From: Mycolicibacterium austroafricanum
GTDB lineage: Bacteria > Actinomycetota > Actinomycetes > Mycobacteriales > Mycobacteriaceae
Assembly (NCBI RefSeq): GCF_902705885.1
Contig: NZ_CACSIP010000004.1
Coordinates: forward strand, 62,607-126,606
Direction of reading: 5' to 3'
Length of the DNA: 64,000 nucleotides
Within the stretch, counting starts at the first letter, position 1. The number at the start of each line of letters is the position of its first letter. Positions 16,884 through 25,643 of this stretch are shown piece after piece. A model generated the notes under the pieces. The model was not told the DNA's origin and did not search any database. It saw only the letters and a list, made by a program, of their open reading frames with translations. A program made the translations under genes and the position numbers.

Positions 16884-17698
16884 TGGGTGGAGCCCTGGTC
16901 GATCGAGATCGCGCTCGCCGTGATGAATTTCGACTCGTCACAGGCCAGCCAGCTCACCGTGTCCGCGACATCCTCGGGCTCGACAGCCCAGGTCGGCAGG
17001 AACGGCGTCATCATGTGAGACAGCTGCGGGTTGGTCTCCATCGCCGCCGACAGCGCGGTACCCATCTCGCCGGTGGCCATGTCGGTCACCACCGGCCCGG
17101 GATGCACGCTGTTCACCCGGATCGAGTGCTTGCCCAGTTCGGCGGCGAACGCACGCGCCATGCCGGTGACCGCGTGCTTGCTGGCGGTGTAGTGGATCAT
17201 GAAGGGCTGCAGCTTGATTCCTGCGGCTGAGCTGATCAGGATGATGGATCCACCGCGGCCGCCCTCGATGATCTTGTGTGCACCCGCCATCACGGTGTTC
17301 CAGGTGCCGGTGACATTGATGTCCATGACGTCGCGGAAATCCGCGGTGCTGATCTGGTCCCACGCCTGGGGTGCGGAGACCCCGGCGTTGGCGACGATGA
17401 TGTCGAGCCTGCCGAATTCGGACACCCCGGCCTCGACCGCGGCGTTGAGTGCCTCACTGTCACGGGTGTCGACCGCCGATGCGAGGATCCGACCGCCGCG
17501 CTCCTCGACGAGTTTCACCGTCTCGGCAAGGTCGTCTTCGGTTGCGGAATCGTAAGGCACACAGGGCGGGAGCGGGCCGGCGATGTCGACGGCGATGACG
17601 TCGGCGCCCTCGGTGGCCATCCGTATCGCGTGCGCGCGTCCCTGTCCCCGGGCGGCGCCGGTGATGAACGCCACCCGTCCGTCGAGCCTGCCGCTCAT
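16877..17698 (-). CDS. Mycofactocin-coupled SDR oxidoreductase
   Basis: 273-residue short-chain dehydrogenase. The NAD-binding motif is TGAARGQGRAHA; the catalytic residues are the Ser of LISSAAG and Y-x3-K in YTASKHA. After strand 2 (VDIAGP) there is an extra segment around YDSATEDDLAETVKLVEERGGR, the hallmark of the mycofactocin-coupled SDR subfamily. That subfamily holds a non-exchanging nicotinamide recycled by mycofactocin. It would oxidise an alcohol. The ATG overlaps the stop of the upstream acyl-CoA dehydrogenase (ATGA), so they form an operon. No mycofactocin maturation gene is in the window. Confidence 0.9.
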   Translation of the reverse strand: MSGRLDGRVAFITGAARGQGRAHAIRMATEGADVIAVDIAGPLPPCVPYDSATEDDLAETVKLVEERGGRILASAVDTRDSEALNAAVEAGVSEFGRLDIIVANAGVSAPQAWDQISTADFRDVMDINVTGTWNTVMAGAHKIIEGGRGGSIILISSAAGIKLQPFMIHYTASKHAVTGMARAFAAELGKHSIRVNSVHPGPVVTDMATGEMGTALSAAMETNPQLSHMMTPFLPTWAVEPEDVADTVSWLACDESKFITASAISIDQGSTHY

Positions 17699-18876
17699 CG
17701 CTTCTGCGCCGCTTTGACGAGACCGCCTCCGATGATCAGACGCTGGATCTCGCTGGTGCCCTCGTAGAGGCGCAGCAGTCGGACATCGCGGTAGATCCGC
17801 TCCACCGGGACCTCGCGCATATAGCCGCTGCCGCCGTGGATCTGCACCGCGAGGTCGGCTACTTTGCCCACCATCTCGGTGCAGAAGAGCTTCGCGGCCG
17901 ACGGCGCGATCCGGCGGTCCTCTTCGGTGATCCACTTGCGTGCGGTGTCACGCACCAGTGCCCGGCCGGCCAGCACCCCGGTCTGCTGGTCGGCGATCAT
18001 CGCCTGTACCAACTGGAATTCACCGATCGCGGTGCCGCCCTGTGTTGCCGTCGCGGCATATGACACCGATTCGTCGAGCGCACGCTGCGCGGTCCCGACC
18101 GCCAGCGCCGCGATGTGCACCCGGCCGCGAGCCAGTGACGTCATCGCCGCGCGGTATCCGATGTCCTCGGATCCGCCGACCAGGGCGCTGCCCGGCACGC
18201 GTACGTCGCTGAAGTTGACGTCGGCCGTCCAGGCGCCTTCCTGACCCATCTTCTTGTCCTTGGCGCCGACCTCGACGCCCGGCGTCTCGGCGGGTACGAG
18301 GAACACCGCGATGCCGGCACCGTTGGCGTCGGCCGGCCTGGTCCTGGCGAACACGACGAACAGGTCGGCGGTCGGGGCGTTGGTGATGTACTGCTTCTGC
18401 CCGGTGATGATCCAGGCCGGGTCGTCGTCGGGGGAGCCGTCCCGGACCGCCTTGGTCCGCAACCCTGACGGGTTGGAGCCGGCACCGGGTTCGGTGAGTG
18501 CGAACGACGCGACGACGTCGCCGGAGGCGATGCCCTCCAGCCATCTCGACTTCTGCTCGTCGGTGCCGTACCCGACCAGCACCTGTCCGGCGATGCCGTT
18601 GTTGGTGCCGAACATCGAGCGCAACGCCAACGACGTGTAGCCCAACTCCATGGCCAGTTCGACATCCTGCGCGAGGTCCAGACCGAGGCCACCCCACTCC
18701 TGCGGAATGGCGTATCCGAACAACCCCATCTTCTTGGCTTGCTCGCGCAGGTCGTCGGGGACCCGGTCGTCGGTCAGGATCTCCTGCTCCCGCGGGACGA
18801 CGGCGGTGCGGACGAAGTGGCGAGTCTGGGCGAGGACCTCTCGGAAATCCTCGTCGCTGACTTCGGCTGTGGTCAT
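17695..18876 (-). CDS. Acyl-CoA dehydrogenase
   Basis: 393 residues, a usual length for a homotetrameric acyl-CoA dehydrogenase. Visible motifs are SFALTEPGAGSNPSGLRTKA, ITGQKQYITNAPTADLF, QIHGGSGYMREVPVERIYRD and the C-terminal catalytic LYEGTSEIQRLI with the Glu present. It introduces the alpha-beta double bond of an acyl-CoA using FAD and passes electrons to ETF. It is first in a reverse operon with the mycofactocin-type SDR. It is divergent from another SDR, with a 64-base AT-rich palindromic promoter region between. Confidence 0.93.
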   Translation of the reverse strand: MTTAEVSDEDFREVLAQTRHFVRTAVVPREQEILTDDRVPDDLREQAKKMGLFGYAIPQEWGGLGLDLAQDVELAMELGYTSLALRSMFGTNNGIAGQVLVGYGTDEQKSRWLEGIASGDVVASFALTEPGAGSNPSGLRTKAVRDGSPDDDPAWIITGQKQYITNAPTADLFVVFARTRPADANGAGIAVFLVPAETPGVEVGAKDKKMGQEGAWTADVNFSDVRVPGSALVGGSEDIGYRAAMTSLARGRVHIAALAVGTAQRALDESVSYAATATQGGTAIGEFQLVQAMIADQQTGVLAGRALVRDTARKWITEEDRRIAPSAAKLFCTEMVGKVADLAVQIHGGSGYMREVPVERIYRDVRLLRLYEGTSEIQRLIIGGGLVKAAQKR

Positions 18877-18894
18877 CGGCTGCGCTCCCTATCG

Positions 18895-18926
18895 GATATG
18901 CTTCGCAAATATCGTATATCAGATAT
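18895..18926. promoter_or_regulatory. Divergent promoter with GATAT/ATATC palindromes
   Basis: GATAT (18895-18899) pairs with ATATC (18909-18913) across nine bases, and ATATC-A-GATAT forms a second inverted repeat at 18916-18926. The stretch is the only AT-rich part of the 64-base gap between the divergent dehydrogenase and SDR genes. A shared operator is likely; its regulator is unknown (the GntR protein at 22213 is one candidate). Confidence 0.45.
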
Positions 18927-18940
18927 GAGAAGCGTCGGTC

Positions 18941-19711
18941 GTGTCCGACAGAGTGAGGATGGGTGCACAGGTGTCATTGTTGACTGGTCAAACCGCTGTG
19001 GTCACCGGTGGTGCGCAGGGGCTTGGGTTTGCGATTGCGCAGCGCTTCATCGCCGAAGGCGCGCGGGTGGTGCTCGGTGACGTGAACCTCGAGGCGACCC
19101 AGGCCGCCGCCGCGCAACTGGGCGGCGATGACGTCGCCCGCGCGGTGCGCTGTGACGTGACGAGCGCCGAGCGGGTCGACGCGCTGGTGGCCGCCGCGGT
19201 GGACGGCTTCGGGGGCCTGGACATCATGGTCAACAACGCGGGCATCACCCGTGACGCGACCATGCGCAAGATGACCGAGGAGCAGTTCGATCAGGTGATC
19301 TCGGTGCACCTGAAAGGCACCTGGAACGGTCTGCGGTCGGCGGCGGCGGTGATGCGGGAGAACAAATGTGGTGCGATCGTCAACATGTCGTCGATCTCCG
19401 GGAAGGTCGGCATGGTCGGACAGACCAACTATTCGGCAGCCAAGGCCGGAATAGTCGGAATGACGAAGGCCGCCTCGAAAGAGCTCGCCTACCTCGGCGT
19501 GCGGGTGAATGCGATCCAGCCCGGACTCATCCGCTCAGCGATGACCGAGGCGATGCCGCAACACATTTGGGACTCCAAGGTCGCCGAGGTGCCGATGGGC
19601 CGCGCGGGCGAGCCCGACGAGGTCGCCAACGTGGCGCTCTTTCTGGCCTCGGGCCTGTCGTCGTACATGACCGGGACGGTCCTTGAGGTCACCGGGGGAC
19701 GGCACTTGTGA
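18941..19711 (+). CDS. SDR-family oxidoreductase (FabG-like)
   Basis: Classical SDR of about 250 residues, probably a 3-hydroxyacyl-CoA dehydrogenase in a beta-oxidation operon. It shows the TGGAQGLG cofactor motif, NNAGITRD, catalytic Ser in [11 protein letters not shown]-x3-K in YSAAKAG, and a C-terminal [13 protein letters not shown]. The start is uncertain: GTG at 18941, ATG at 18959 and GTG at 18971 are all in frame, and GAGAAG lies about ten bases before the first. The 3' end overlaps the thiolase start (GTGA). Confidence 0.9.
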   Translation: MSDRVRMGAQVSLLTGQTAVVTGGAQGLGFAIAQRFIAEGARVVLGDVNLEATQAAAAQLGGDDVARAVRCDVTSAERVDALVAAAVDGFGGLDIMVNNAGITRDATMRKMTEEQFDQVISVHLKGTWNGLRSAAAVMRENKCGAIVNMSSISGKVGMVGQTNYSAAKAGIVGMTKAASKELAYLGVRVNAIQPGLIRSAMTEAMPQHIWDSKVAEVPMGRAGEPDEVANVALFLASGLSSYMTGTVLEVTGGRHL

Positions 19712-20925
19712 TCCGCGATGCCGTCATCTGTGAGCCGGTCCGCACCCCGATCGGCCGCTACAACGGGATGTTCAAGTCGCTGACCGCAGTCGACCTCGGC
19801 GTCGCCGCGCTGCAGGGCTTGCTCGAACGGACCGGCATCGCACCGGATTCGGTGCAGGACGTGATCGTCGGACACTGTTATCCGAGCATGGAGGCGCCGG
19901 CGATCGGGCGGGTGATCGCTCTGGATGCCGGGCTGCCGGTGACGGTCCCCGGCATGCAGATCGACCGACGCTGCGGGTCGGGCCTGCAGGCGGTGATCCA
20001 GGCCGGCATGCAGGTCGCCAGCGGCCACGACGATCTCGTGGTGGCCGGTGGCGCCGAATCGATGAGCAATGTGGTGTTCCATTCGACCGACATGCGCTGG
20101 GGTGGCGCTCGAGGCGGAGTGAAGGTGCACGACGCACTGGCGCGCGGCCGGGTCACCGCCGGCGGCCGGAACCACCCGGTTCCCGGCGGGATGCTCGAGA
20201 CCGCGGAGAACCTGCGCAGCCAGTACTCGATTCCACGTGAAGAGCAGGATGAACTGGCTGTCCTGTCGCACCGCCGGGCGGTGGGGGCCCGCACGGATGG
20301 CCTTCTGGCCGAGACGATCATCCCGGTGACGGTGTCCTCGCGCGGCGGCGACACCGTCATCGACACCGACGAGCACCCCCGAGCCGACACCACGATGGAA
20401 TCCCTGTCCAAGCTCAAACCGGTTCTGGGAAAGAACGATCCCGACGCCACTGTGACGGCGGGGAACTCCAGCGGACAGAACGACGCCGCGTCGATGTGCG
20501 TGGTGACCACTGTGGACAAGGCCGCCGACCTCGGGCTGCGACCACTGGTGCGGTTGGTGTCGTGGGGCGTGGCAGGAGTAGCGCCCGAGGTGATGGGCAT
20601 CGGGCCGGTGCCCGCCACCGAGGTCGCCCTGCGTCGGGCCGATCTCACGCTGGCCGACATGGACCTGATCGAGCTCAACGAGGCCTTCGCCGCCCAGGCG
20701 TTGGCGTGCATGCGCGAGTGGAAGTTCGCCGCAGCGGATCTGGAGCGCACCAATGTGCACGGCTCGGGGATCTCCCTCGGACACCCGGTCGGCGCGACCG
20801 GCGGACGGATGCTGGCCACCCTGGCCCGCGAACTCGACCGCCGCGGCGCCAGGTTCGGCCTCGAGACGATGTGCATCGGCGGCGGGCAGGGGCTGGCGGC
20901 TGTGTTCGAAAGGGTTCGCCCATGA
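19708..20925 (+). CDS. Acetyl-CoA C-acyltransferase (thiolase)
   Basis: 405 residues, the usual length of a degradative thiolase. The acyl-accepting Cys is in [10 protein letters not shown] near residue 91, the catalytic His in [11 protein letters not shown], and the second Cys in CIGGGQGLA. It cleaves 3-ketoacyl-CoA to acetyl-CoA (or propionyl-CoA) and a shortened acyl-CoA. It begins with GTG overlapping the SDR stop. Its stop codon lies inside the first unit of a 31-base tandem repeat that separates it from the next gene. Confidence 0.95.
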   Translation: MIRDAVICEPVRTPIGRYNGMFKSLTAVDLGVAALQGLLERTGIAPDSVQDVIVGHCYPSMEAPAIGRVIALDAGLPVTVPGMQIDRRCGSGLQAVIQAGMQVASGHDDLVVAGGAESMSNVVFHSTDMRWGGARGGVKVHDALARGRVTAGGRNHPVPGGMLETAENLRSQYSIPREEQDELAVLSHRRAVGARTDGLLAETIIPVTVSSRGGDTVIDTDEHPRADTTMESLSKLKPVLGKNDPDATVTAGNSSGQNDAASMCVVTTVDKAADLGLRPLVRLVSWGVAGVAPEVMGIGPVPATEVALRRADLTLADMDLIELNEAFAAQALACMREWKFAAADLERTNVHGSGISLGHPVGATGGRMLATLARELDRRGARFGLETMCIGGGQGLAAVFERVRP

Positions 20926-21014
20926 CCAGCGAGAAGCGGAGCGGGTACGCCCATGACCAGCGAGAAGCGGAGCGGGTACGCCCATGACCAGCGAGAAGCG
21001 GAGCGGGATCGCCC
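20922..21014 (+). repeat. Three tandem copies of a 31-base repeat at a stop/start junction
   Basis: Units begin at 20922, 20953 and 20984, and the next ATG (21015) starts the following gene. Units 1 and 2 are identical (beginning ATGACCAGCGAGAAGCGG, ending TACGCCC); unit 3 differs only by TA to AT before CGCCC. Each unit begins with ATGA, so the first supplies the thiolase TGA. As 31 is not a multiple of three, each copy shifts frame. This resembles the way MIRU elements sit in ATGA overlaps of mycobacterial operons, though the sequence differs. Confidence 0.95.
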
Positions 21015-22208
21015 ATGACTAGACTCGCGCAGACACTCGGGCTCAGCGAGTTCCAGACCGAGATCGTCGCGACGGTACGACAATTCGTCGACAAGGAGGT
21101 CATCCCGACCGCGCAGGAGCTCGAGCACGCCGACACCTACCCACAGGCGATCGTCGACGCGATGCGGGAGATGGGTCTGTTCGGGCTGATGATCCCCGAG
21201 GAGTATGGCGGACTGGGGGAGTCGCTGCTCACCTATGCGTTGTGTGTCGAGGAGCTGGCTCGCGGCTGGATGAGTGTGTCGGGCGTGATCAACACGCACT
21301 TCATCGTGGCGTACATGATCCGTCAGCACGGCACCGACGCGCAGAAGCAGCACTACCTGCCGCGGATGGCGACCGGCGAGACCCGCGGCGCCTTCTCGAT
21401 GTCAGAGCCCGAACTAGGTTCCGACGTCGCGGCGATCCGTACCAGGGCCAAGGACAACGGCGACGGCAGCTACACCATCGACGGCCAGAAGATGTGGTTG
21501 ACCAACGGCGGCAGTTCGACGCTGGTGGCTGCGTTGGTCCGCACCGACGAGGGCGCCGACAAGCCGCACCGCAACCTGACCGCATTCCTGATCGAGAAGC
21601 CCACGGGGTTCGGTGAAGTCGCACCGGGCCTGAGCATCCCGGGCAAGCTCGACAAACTCGGCTACAAGGGCATCGACACCACCGAGCTGATCTTCGACGG
21701 CTACTGCGCCCGGGCCACCGACATCCTCGGTGAGGCGCCCGGACAGGGTTTCTTCCAGATGATGGACGGTGTCGAGGTCGGGCGAGTCAACGTCTCGGCT
21801 CGGGCGTGCGGAGTCGGCGTCCGGGCGTTCGAGTTGGCCGTCCGGTATGCCCAACAACGCAGCACTTTCGGTAAACCCATCGCCGAGCACCAGGCCATCG
21901 CATTCCAGTTGGCGGAGATGGCAACCAAAGTCGAGGCGGCGCACCTGATGATGGTCAACGCGGCGCGGCTGAAGGACTCCGGTGAGCGCAACGATGTGTC
22001 GGCCGGCATGGCGAAATACTTCGCCAGTGAAGTGTGCGCCGAGGTCACCCAGCAGAGCTTTCGGATCCACGGCGGTTACGGATACTCCAAGGAGTACGAG
22101 ATCGAGCGACTGATGCGGGACGCACCGTTCCTGCTCATCGGGGAGGGGACCAGCGAGATCCAGAAGAACATCATCAGCAAGCGTTTGCTGGCGGACTACC
22201 GGGTCTGA
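21015..22208 (+). CDS. Acyl-CoA dehydrogenase
   Basis: 397 residues. Visible are FSMSEPELGSDVAAIRTRAK, WLTNGGSSTLVAAL, QSFRIHGGYGYSKEYEIERLMRD and the catalytic C-terminal GEGTSEIQKNIISKRLL. It is likely a homotetrameric FAD enzyme of short or branched acyl-CoA oxidation. The ATG follows the 31-base tandem repeat, whose last copy provides the leader (GAGAAGCGGAG is the only purine-rich part). A GntR-type regulator gene follows after four bases. It probably continues the SDR-thiolase operon from 18941. Confidence 0.94.
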   Translation: MTRLAQTLGLSEFQTEIVATVRQFVDKEVIPTAQELEHADTYPQAIVDAMREMGLFGLMIPEEYGGLGESLLTYALCVEELARGWMSVSGVINTHFIVAYMIRQHGTDAQKQHYLPRMATGETRGAFSMSEPELGSDVAAIRTRAKDNGDGSYTIDGQKMWLTNGGSSTLVAALVRTDEGADKPHRNLTAFLIEKPTGFGEVAPGLSIPGKLDKLGYKGIDTTELIFDGYCARATDILGEAPGQGFFQMMDGVEVGRVNVSARACGVGVRAFELAVRYAQQRSTFGKPIAEHQAIAFQLAEMATKVEAAHLMMVNAARLKDSGERNDVSAGMAKYFASEVCAEVTQQSFRIHGGYGYSKEYEIERLMRDAPFLLIGEGTSEIQKNIISKRLLADYRV

Positions 22209-22212
22209 CGCG

Positions 22213-22881
22213 GTGAGCGCTCCCGACTTCTCCGCCCGGCCACAGCTCGCCGAGGATGTGGCGCGGATCGTCCGCGGACGGATCTTCGACGGAACCTACT
22301 CTGCCGGAACATATGTGCGCCTGGATCAGCTCGCCGCCGGGCTCGGAGTGAGCGTCACCCCGGTCCGTGAAGCGCTCTTCGAACTCAAGGCCGAGGGACT
22401 GCTCGACCAGCAGCCCCGGCGTGGCTTCGTGGTGTGTCCGGTGACCGTCCGGGACATCACCGACGTGTCGATCGTGCAAGCTCACATCGGTGGCGAGTTG
22501 GCGGCCAGGGCCGCGGCCAACATCAGCGACACGGCGTTGGATGAGCTGACAAAAATCCAGACCGAGTTGGAAGCCGCGTATTCCGCCGACGACGGCGAAC
22601 GCGCGGTGCGCCTCAACCATGAATTCCACCGCGCGATCAACGTCGCTGCTGATTCACCCAAATTGGCGCAGTTGATGTCCCAGATCACCCGCTACGCGCC
22701 GGAGTCGGTGTTCCCGACCATCGACGGCTGGCCCGACAAATCCAACGGACACCACCGGCGCCTGCTCGACGCGCTGGCGCACCGTGACCAGGATCGCGCC
22801 CGCACAGCGATGTCCGAACACCTCGCGGCCGGGGCCGCGCCACTGATCGACCACCTGACCCGGCGCGGCGTGATCGACTGA
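22213..22881 (+). CDS. GntR-family regulator, FadR/FCD subfamily
   Basis: 222 residues with an N-terminal winged helix (about 10-75; GVSVTPVREALFELKAEGLLDQQPRRGF is the GntR recognition helix and wing) and a C-terminal all-helical FCD domain. The metal/ligand site is likely formed by D-x3-H-type residues around NHEFHRAINVAADSP and NGHHRRLLDAL. Such proteins respond to acyl-CoA or organic acids. It begins four bases after the acyl-CoA dehydrogenase stop, so it may control that operon through the palindromes at 18895-18926. The start codon is GTG. Confidence 0.92.
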   Translation: MSAPDFSARPQLAEDVARIVRGRIFDGTYSAGTYVRLDQLAAGLGVSVTPVREALFELKAEGLLDQQPRRGFVVCPVTVRDITDVSIVQAHIGGELAARAAANISDTALDELTKIQTELEAAYSADDGERAVRLNHEFHRAINVAADSPKLAQLMSQITRYAPESVFPTIDGWPDKSNGHHRRLLDALAHRDQDRARTAMSEHLAAGAAPLIDHLTRRGVID

Positions 22882-22903
22882 CCCGACCAAAGCCGCGTGG
22901 AAT

Positions 22904-22920
22904 ACTGTAAGGCTTACAGT
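22904..22920. promoter_or_regulatory. 17-bp palindromic operator ACTGTAA-N3-TTACAGT (14/14)
   Basis: ACTGTAA-GGC-TTACAGT is a perfect seven-base inverted repeat with a three-base spacer. It lies 23 bases before the CoA-transferase start, where it would cover the core promoter. It is the best copy of a motif found before several other catabolic genes in this window (35149, 53594, 54953, 59475). A TetR-type repressor site is likely. Confidence 0.75.
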
Positions 22921-22943
22921 CATTGTGTCTGCAAAGGTGGGTC

Positions 22944-24128
22944 ATGGGCGTCCTCGACGGTTTGCGTGTGCTTGACTATGGCCGTTTCATCGCCGCGCCA
23001 TGGTGTTCGGCGCTCCTGGCGGACATGGGTGCGGACGTGGTCCGGGTCGAGAAGCGGGAAGGCGGCGAGGATCGCTGGGTGCAGTCGGTCACCGAGGGCG
23101 GGGAGGGCGGGACGTTCCTGCAGTGCAACCGGAACAAGCGCTCCTTGACGCTGGACACGACCACCGATGCGGGCAAGGAGATCACCCGCAAGTTGGTGGC
23201 GCGAGCCGATATCGTCGTCGCGAACATGCCCGCGGCGGGGATGCGCGGCAGCGGTCTGGACTACCAGACGCTACGCGGCGTCAAGCCGGACATCATCCTG
23301 GCCTGTGCCACCGCCTACGGCGAAGGTGGTCCTTACAGCGATCGCATCGGTTTCGACGGTGCCGGACAGGTGATGTCGGGCGCCACCTATCGGCAGGGGC
23401 TACCGGACCAGCCGATCCGGACGGTGGTGCCCTACGCCGACTTCGGCACGGCGCTGACGATGACGATCGGGGTGATGATGGCGCTCTATCACCGGGACCG
23501 CACCGGCGAGGGACAGCAGGTCGAGGGAGCGCTACTGCCCACGGCGATGATGCTGTCGAACGCGTTCCTGATCGAACGCGACCTGCTCGGCACCGACAAG
23601 CCGCGGATGGGCAACCAGGGAACATCGGTGGCACCGTGTGACCTGTACCGGACCTCCGATGACGGCTGGGTGTTGCTTCAAGTCGCCGGACAGCCGATGT
23701 TCAAACGCTGGTGCCGGCTGGTCGGGCGGCCCGAGTTGTTCGACGACCCCCGGTTCGCCGACGACGATTCGCGCTGGGAGAACGGGGACACGCTCAACGA
23801 CATCATGTCGCAGTGGTGCGCCGACAAGACCAAGGCTGAAGTGCTCGATCTCCTCGAGGCGGCGAAGATGCCTGCGGCCCCGATGCATTCAACCCAGGAG
23901 GTGCTCGACGACCCGCACGTCGCGGCGATGGGTTACCTGCAGCGGGTTCCGTTCCCGGGGGCGCCGCATGACGTGCCGATCATCCAGACCCCGTTTCGGC
24001 TGTCGGCGACGCCCGGCGTCATCCGCCGGCGGGCGCCACTCCTCGGTGAACACACCGACGAGATCCTCGACGAGATCGGTTACACCACCGCGGACATCGC
24101 CGGCCTCAAGGACCGTCAGGTGGTGTGA
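22944..24128 (+). CDS. CaiB/BaiF-family CoA-transferase
   Basis: 394-residue family III CoA-transferase or acyl-CoA racemase. The family start reads LRVLDYGRFIAAPWCSALLADMGADVVRVEKREGGEDRW. NRNKRSLTLD binds CoA, and the catalytic Asp is expected in RIGFDGAGQVMSGATYR. The fold is an interlocked dimer. Proteins of this type move CoA between carboxylic acids or racemise 2-methylacyl-CoA. The ATG at 22944 has AAAGGTGG upstream; an in-frame ATG at 22923 would place the start next to the operator. It is controlled by the perfect palindrome at 22904-22920. Confidence 0.92.
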   Translation: MGVLDGLRVLDYGRFIAAPWCSALLADMGADVVRVEKREGGEDRWVQSVTEGGEGGTFLQCNRNKRSLTLDTTTDAGKEITRKLVARADIVVANMPAAGMRGSGLDYQTLRGVKPDIILACATAYGEGGPYSDRIGFDGAGQVMSGATYRQGLPDQPIRTVVPYADFGTALTMTIGVMMALYHRDRTGEGQQVEGALLPTAMMLSNAFLIERDLLGTDKPRMGNQGTSVAPCDLYRTSDDGWVLLQVAGQPMFKRWCRLVGRPELFDDPRFADDDSRWENGDTLNDIMSQWCADKTKAEVLDLLEAAKMPAAPMHSTQEVLDDPHVAAMGYLQRVPFPGAPHDVPIIQTPFRLSATPGVIRRRAPLLGEHTDEILDEIGYTTADIAGLKDRQVV

Positions 24129-24131
24129 ACC

Positions 24132-25643
24132 TCAGGTGTCTGCGAGCATCCCGCGCAGACCGATGACGTCGACCTTGCCGGTGGCCCCGCGCGGAACTTC
24201 GTCGTCACTGTCGAGCACCCGCCAGATCGTCGGCACCTTGAAGCTGCTCAGCACCGCCGTGGCCGCGGTCCGAAGTGCCTCCGCGGTGGTGGCTCTGCCG
24301 CACACCACTGCGGCGCCGACGCGGTCGCCCGAAGGACCGGGTACGTTCGTGACGAACGCAGCGGTCACCCCGTCGAGGCTGCACAGTGCCTGCGCCACCT
24401 CGCTGGGATAGACGGTGGCGCCGCTGACTTTGAACATGTCATCCGACCGCCCCTGGAAGAACAGGAATCCGGCATCGTCCAACCGGCCGAGATCACCTGT
24501 CGGATAATAGCCGTCGGGGGTGAACACGTCCTCTCTGCTGCGGCCGCACAGCCCGCGCAGGACATGGGGACCGCGAATCTGAATGACCCCCACGGTTCCT
24601 GCGGGCACCGGATCACCGGTCTCGACGTCGACGATGCGCACCTGCATTCCGTCGAAGGGCCGACCGCAGCTTCCCCAGGCCGCGACGGGCAGGTCCGTGT
24701 CGGCGGGGAAACCGCAGTAGGGTCCGAACGACTCGGTCATCCCCAAGAGTCTGGCCCGGGCGCCGGGCGGGGACTGTAGCTGCGCCGGGAGCAGGGCCTC
24801 GAGACTGCCCGGCCGCAGCGCCGTGAGGTCCGCGCCGACCTCGTCGAGGTGCCGTGCGAGTGCTGCAGCCTGGTCGGGCCACCCGCGGAACAACGTCACC
24901 CGCTCGGCCTCCAGCAGCCGCAGCGTCGAAACCGGCTCGGGGACAGGCTCGGTCACCAGAGTGGCTCCGGCGACCAGAGTCGACAGCAGGCCGCCGCCGA
25001 ACCCCCCGACCCAGAACAACGGCATCGGCAGATACAGGCGGGTGTCGGCATCGATGCACCGCGCCGCCAGCCCCGCCCGCACCGCGCCGATCGCGCTGCG
25101 GTGGGAGTGCCGGACGCCCTTCGGGGGTCCGCTGCTGCCCGACGTGAACATGACCACCAGCGGGTCACTCGGCCGGACGCCTCGCGACTGTGAGTCGACG
25201 ATCGACACCGCGTCCGGGTCGGCGGTGAGTACGTCGACCTGGGCCGGGGTACGGATCGACCTGAGCGCCGGCAGCCCGGCGATCTGCAGCGTGTCGAGGT
25301 AGCGGCGACCACGGAACTGCTCGACTGCAATGAGGTGCTGCACCGACGCGGTGCGCAACTGCGCCGTCAGTTCGCGCGGTGACAGCAGCGTGCTCAGCGG
25401 AACCAGAACGGCCCCGATCCTGAGGAGCGCAACAGCGATGCGCGCCCACTCCACACCATTGGCCATGATCAGCCCGACGCGTGAACCTTTGCCGATTCCC
25501 GCTTCGACGAATGAAGCGGCGAGCGCCCGGGTACCCCGATCGAGGTCGCGATAGGAGATCCGGCCGTCGGGATCGATGATCGCCGGCTTGTCACTGTGCC
25601 GAACGGCGTGCTCGCGCAACAGGCTGTCCACCGTGTCAGTCAT
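24132..25643 (-). CDS. AMP-forming acyl-CoA ligase (FadD-like), last gene of operon
   Basis: 503 residues. The AMP-binding P-loop motif is MFTSGSSGPPKGVRHSHR near residues 165-182, the aromatic-substrate/adenine region is LLGMTESFGPYCG, the hinge is TGDLGRLDDAGFLFFQGRSDDMFKVSG, and the C-terminal catalytic Lys is in GATGKVDVIGLR. It forms acyl-CoA from a carboxylic acid, ATP and CoA. The ATG at 25643 overlaps the upstream ligase by eight bases. It is the sixth gene of a reverse operon that starts at 31076. Confidence 0.9.
   Translation of the reverse strand: MTDTVDSLLREHAVRHSDKPAIIDPDGRISYRDLDRGTRALAASFVEAGIGKGSRVGLIMANGVEWARIAVALLRIGAVLVPLSTLLSPRELTAQLRTASVQHLIAVEQFRGRRYLDTLQIAGLPALRSIRTPAQVDVLTADPDAVSIVDSQSRGVRPSDPLVVMFTSGSSGPPKGVRHSHRSAIGAVRAGLAARCIDADTRLYLPMPLFWVGGFGGGLLSTLVAGATLVTEPVPEPVSTLRLLEAERVTLFRGWPDQAAALARHLDEVGADLTALRPGSLEALLPAQLQSPPGARARLLGMTESFGPYCGFPADTDLPVAAWGSCGRPFDGMQVRIVDVETGDPVPAGTVGVIQIRGPHVLRGLCGRSREDVFTPDGYYPTGDLGRLDDAGFLFFQGRSDDMFKVSGATVYPSEVAQALCSLDGVTAAFVTNVPGPSGDRVGAAVVCGRATTAEALRTAATAVLSSFKVPTIWRVLDSDDEVPRGATGKVDVIGLRGMLADT

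Noticed and set aside
20922..21014. Possible CRISPR array
   Set aside because: The 31-base units are directly adjacent with no spacers, and no cas gene is present.
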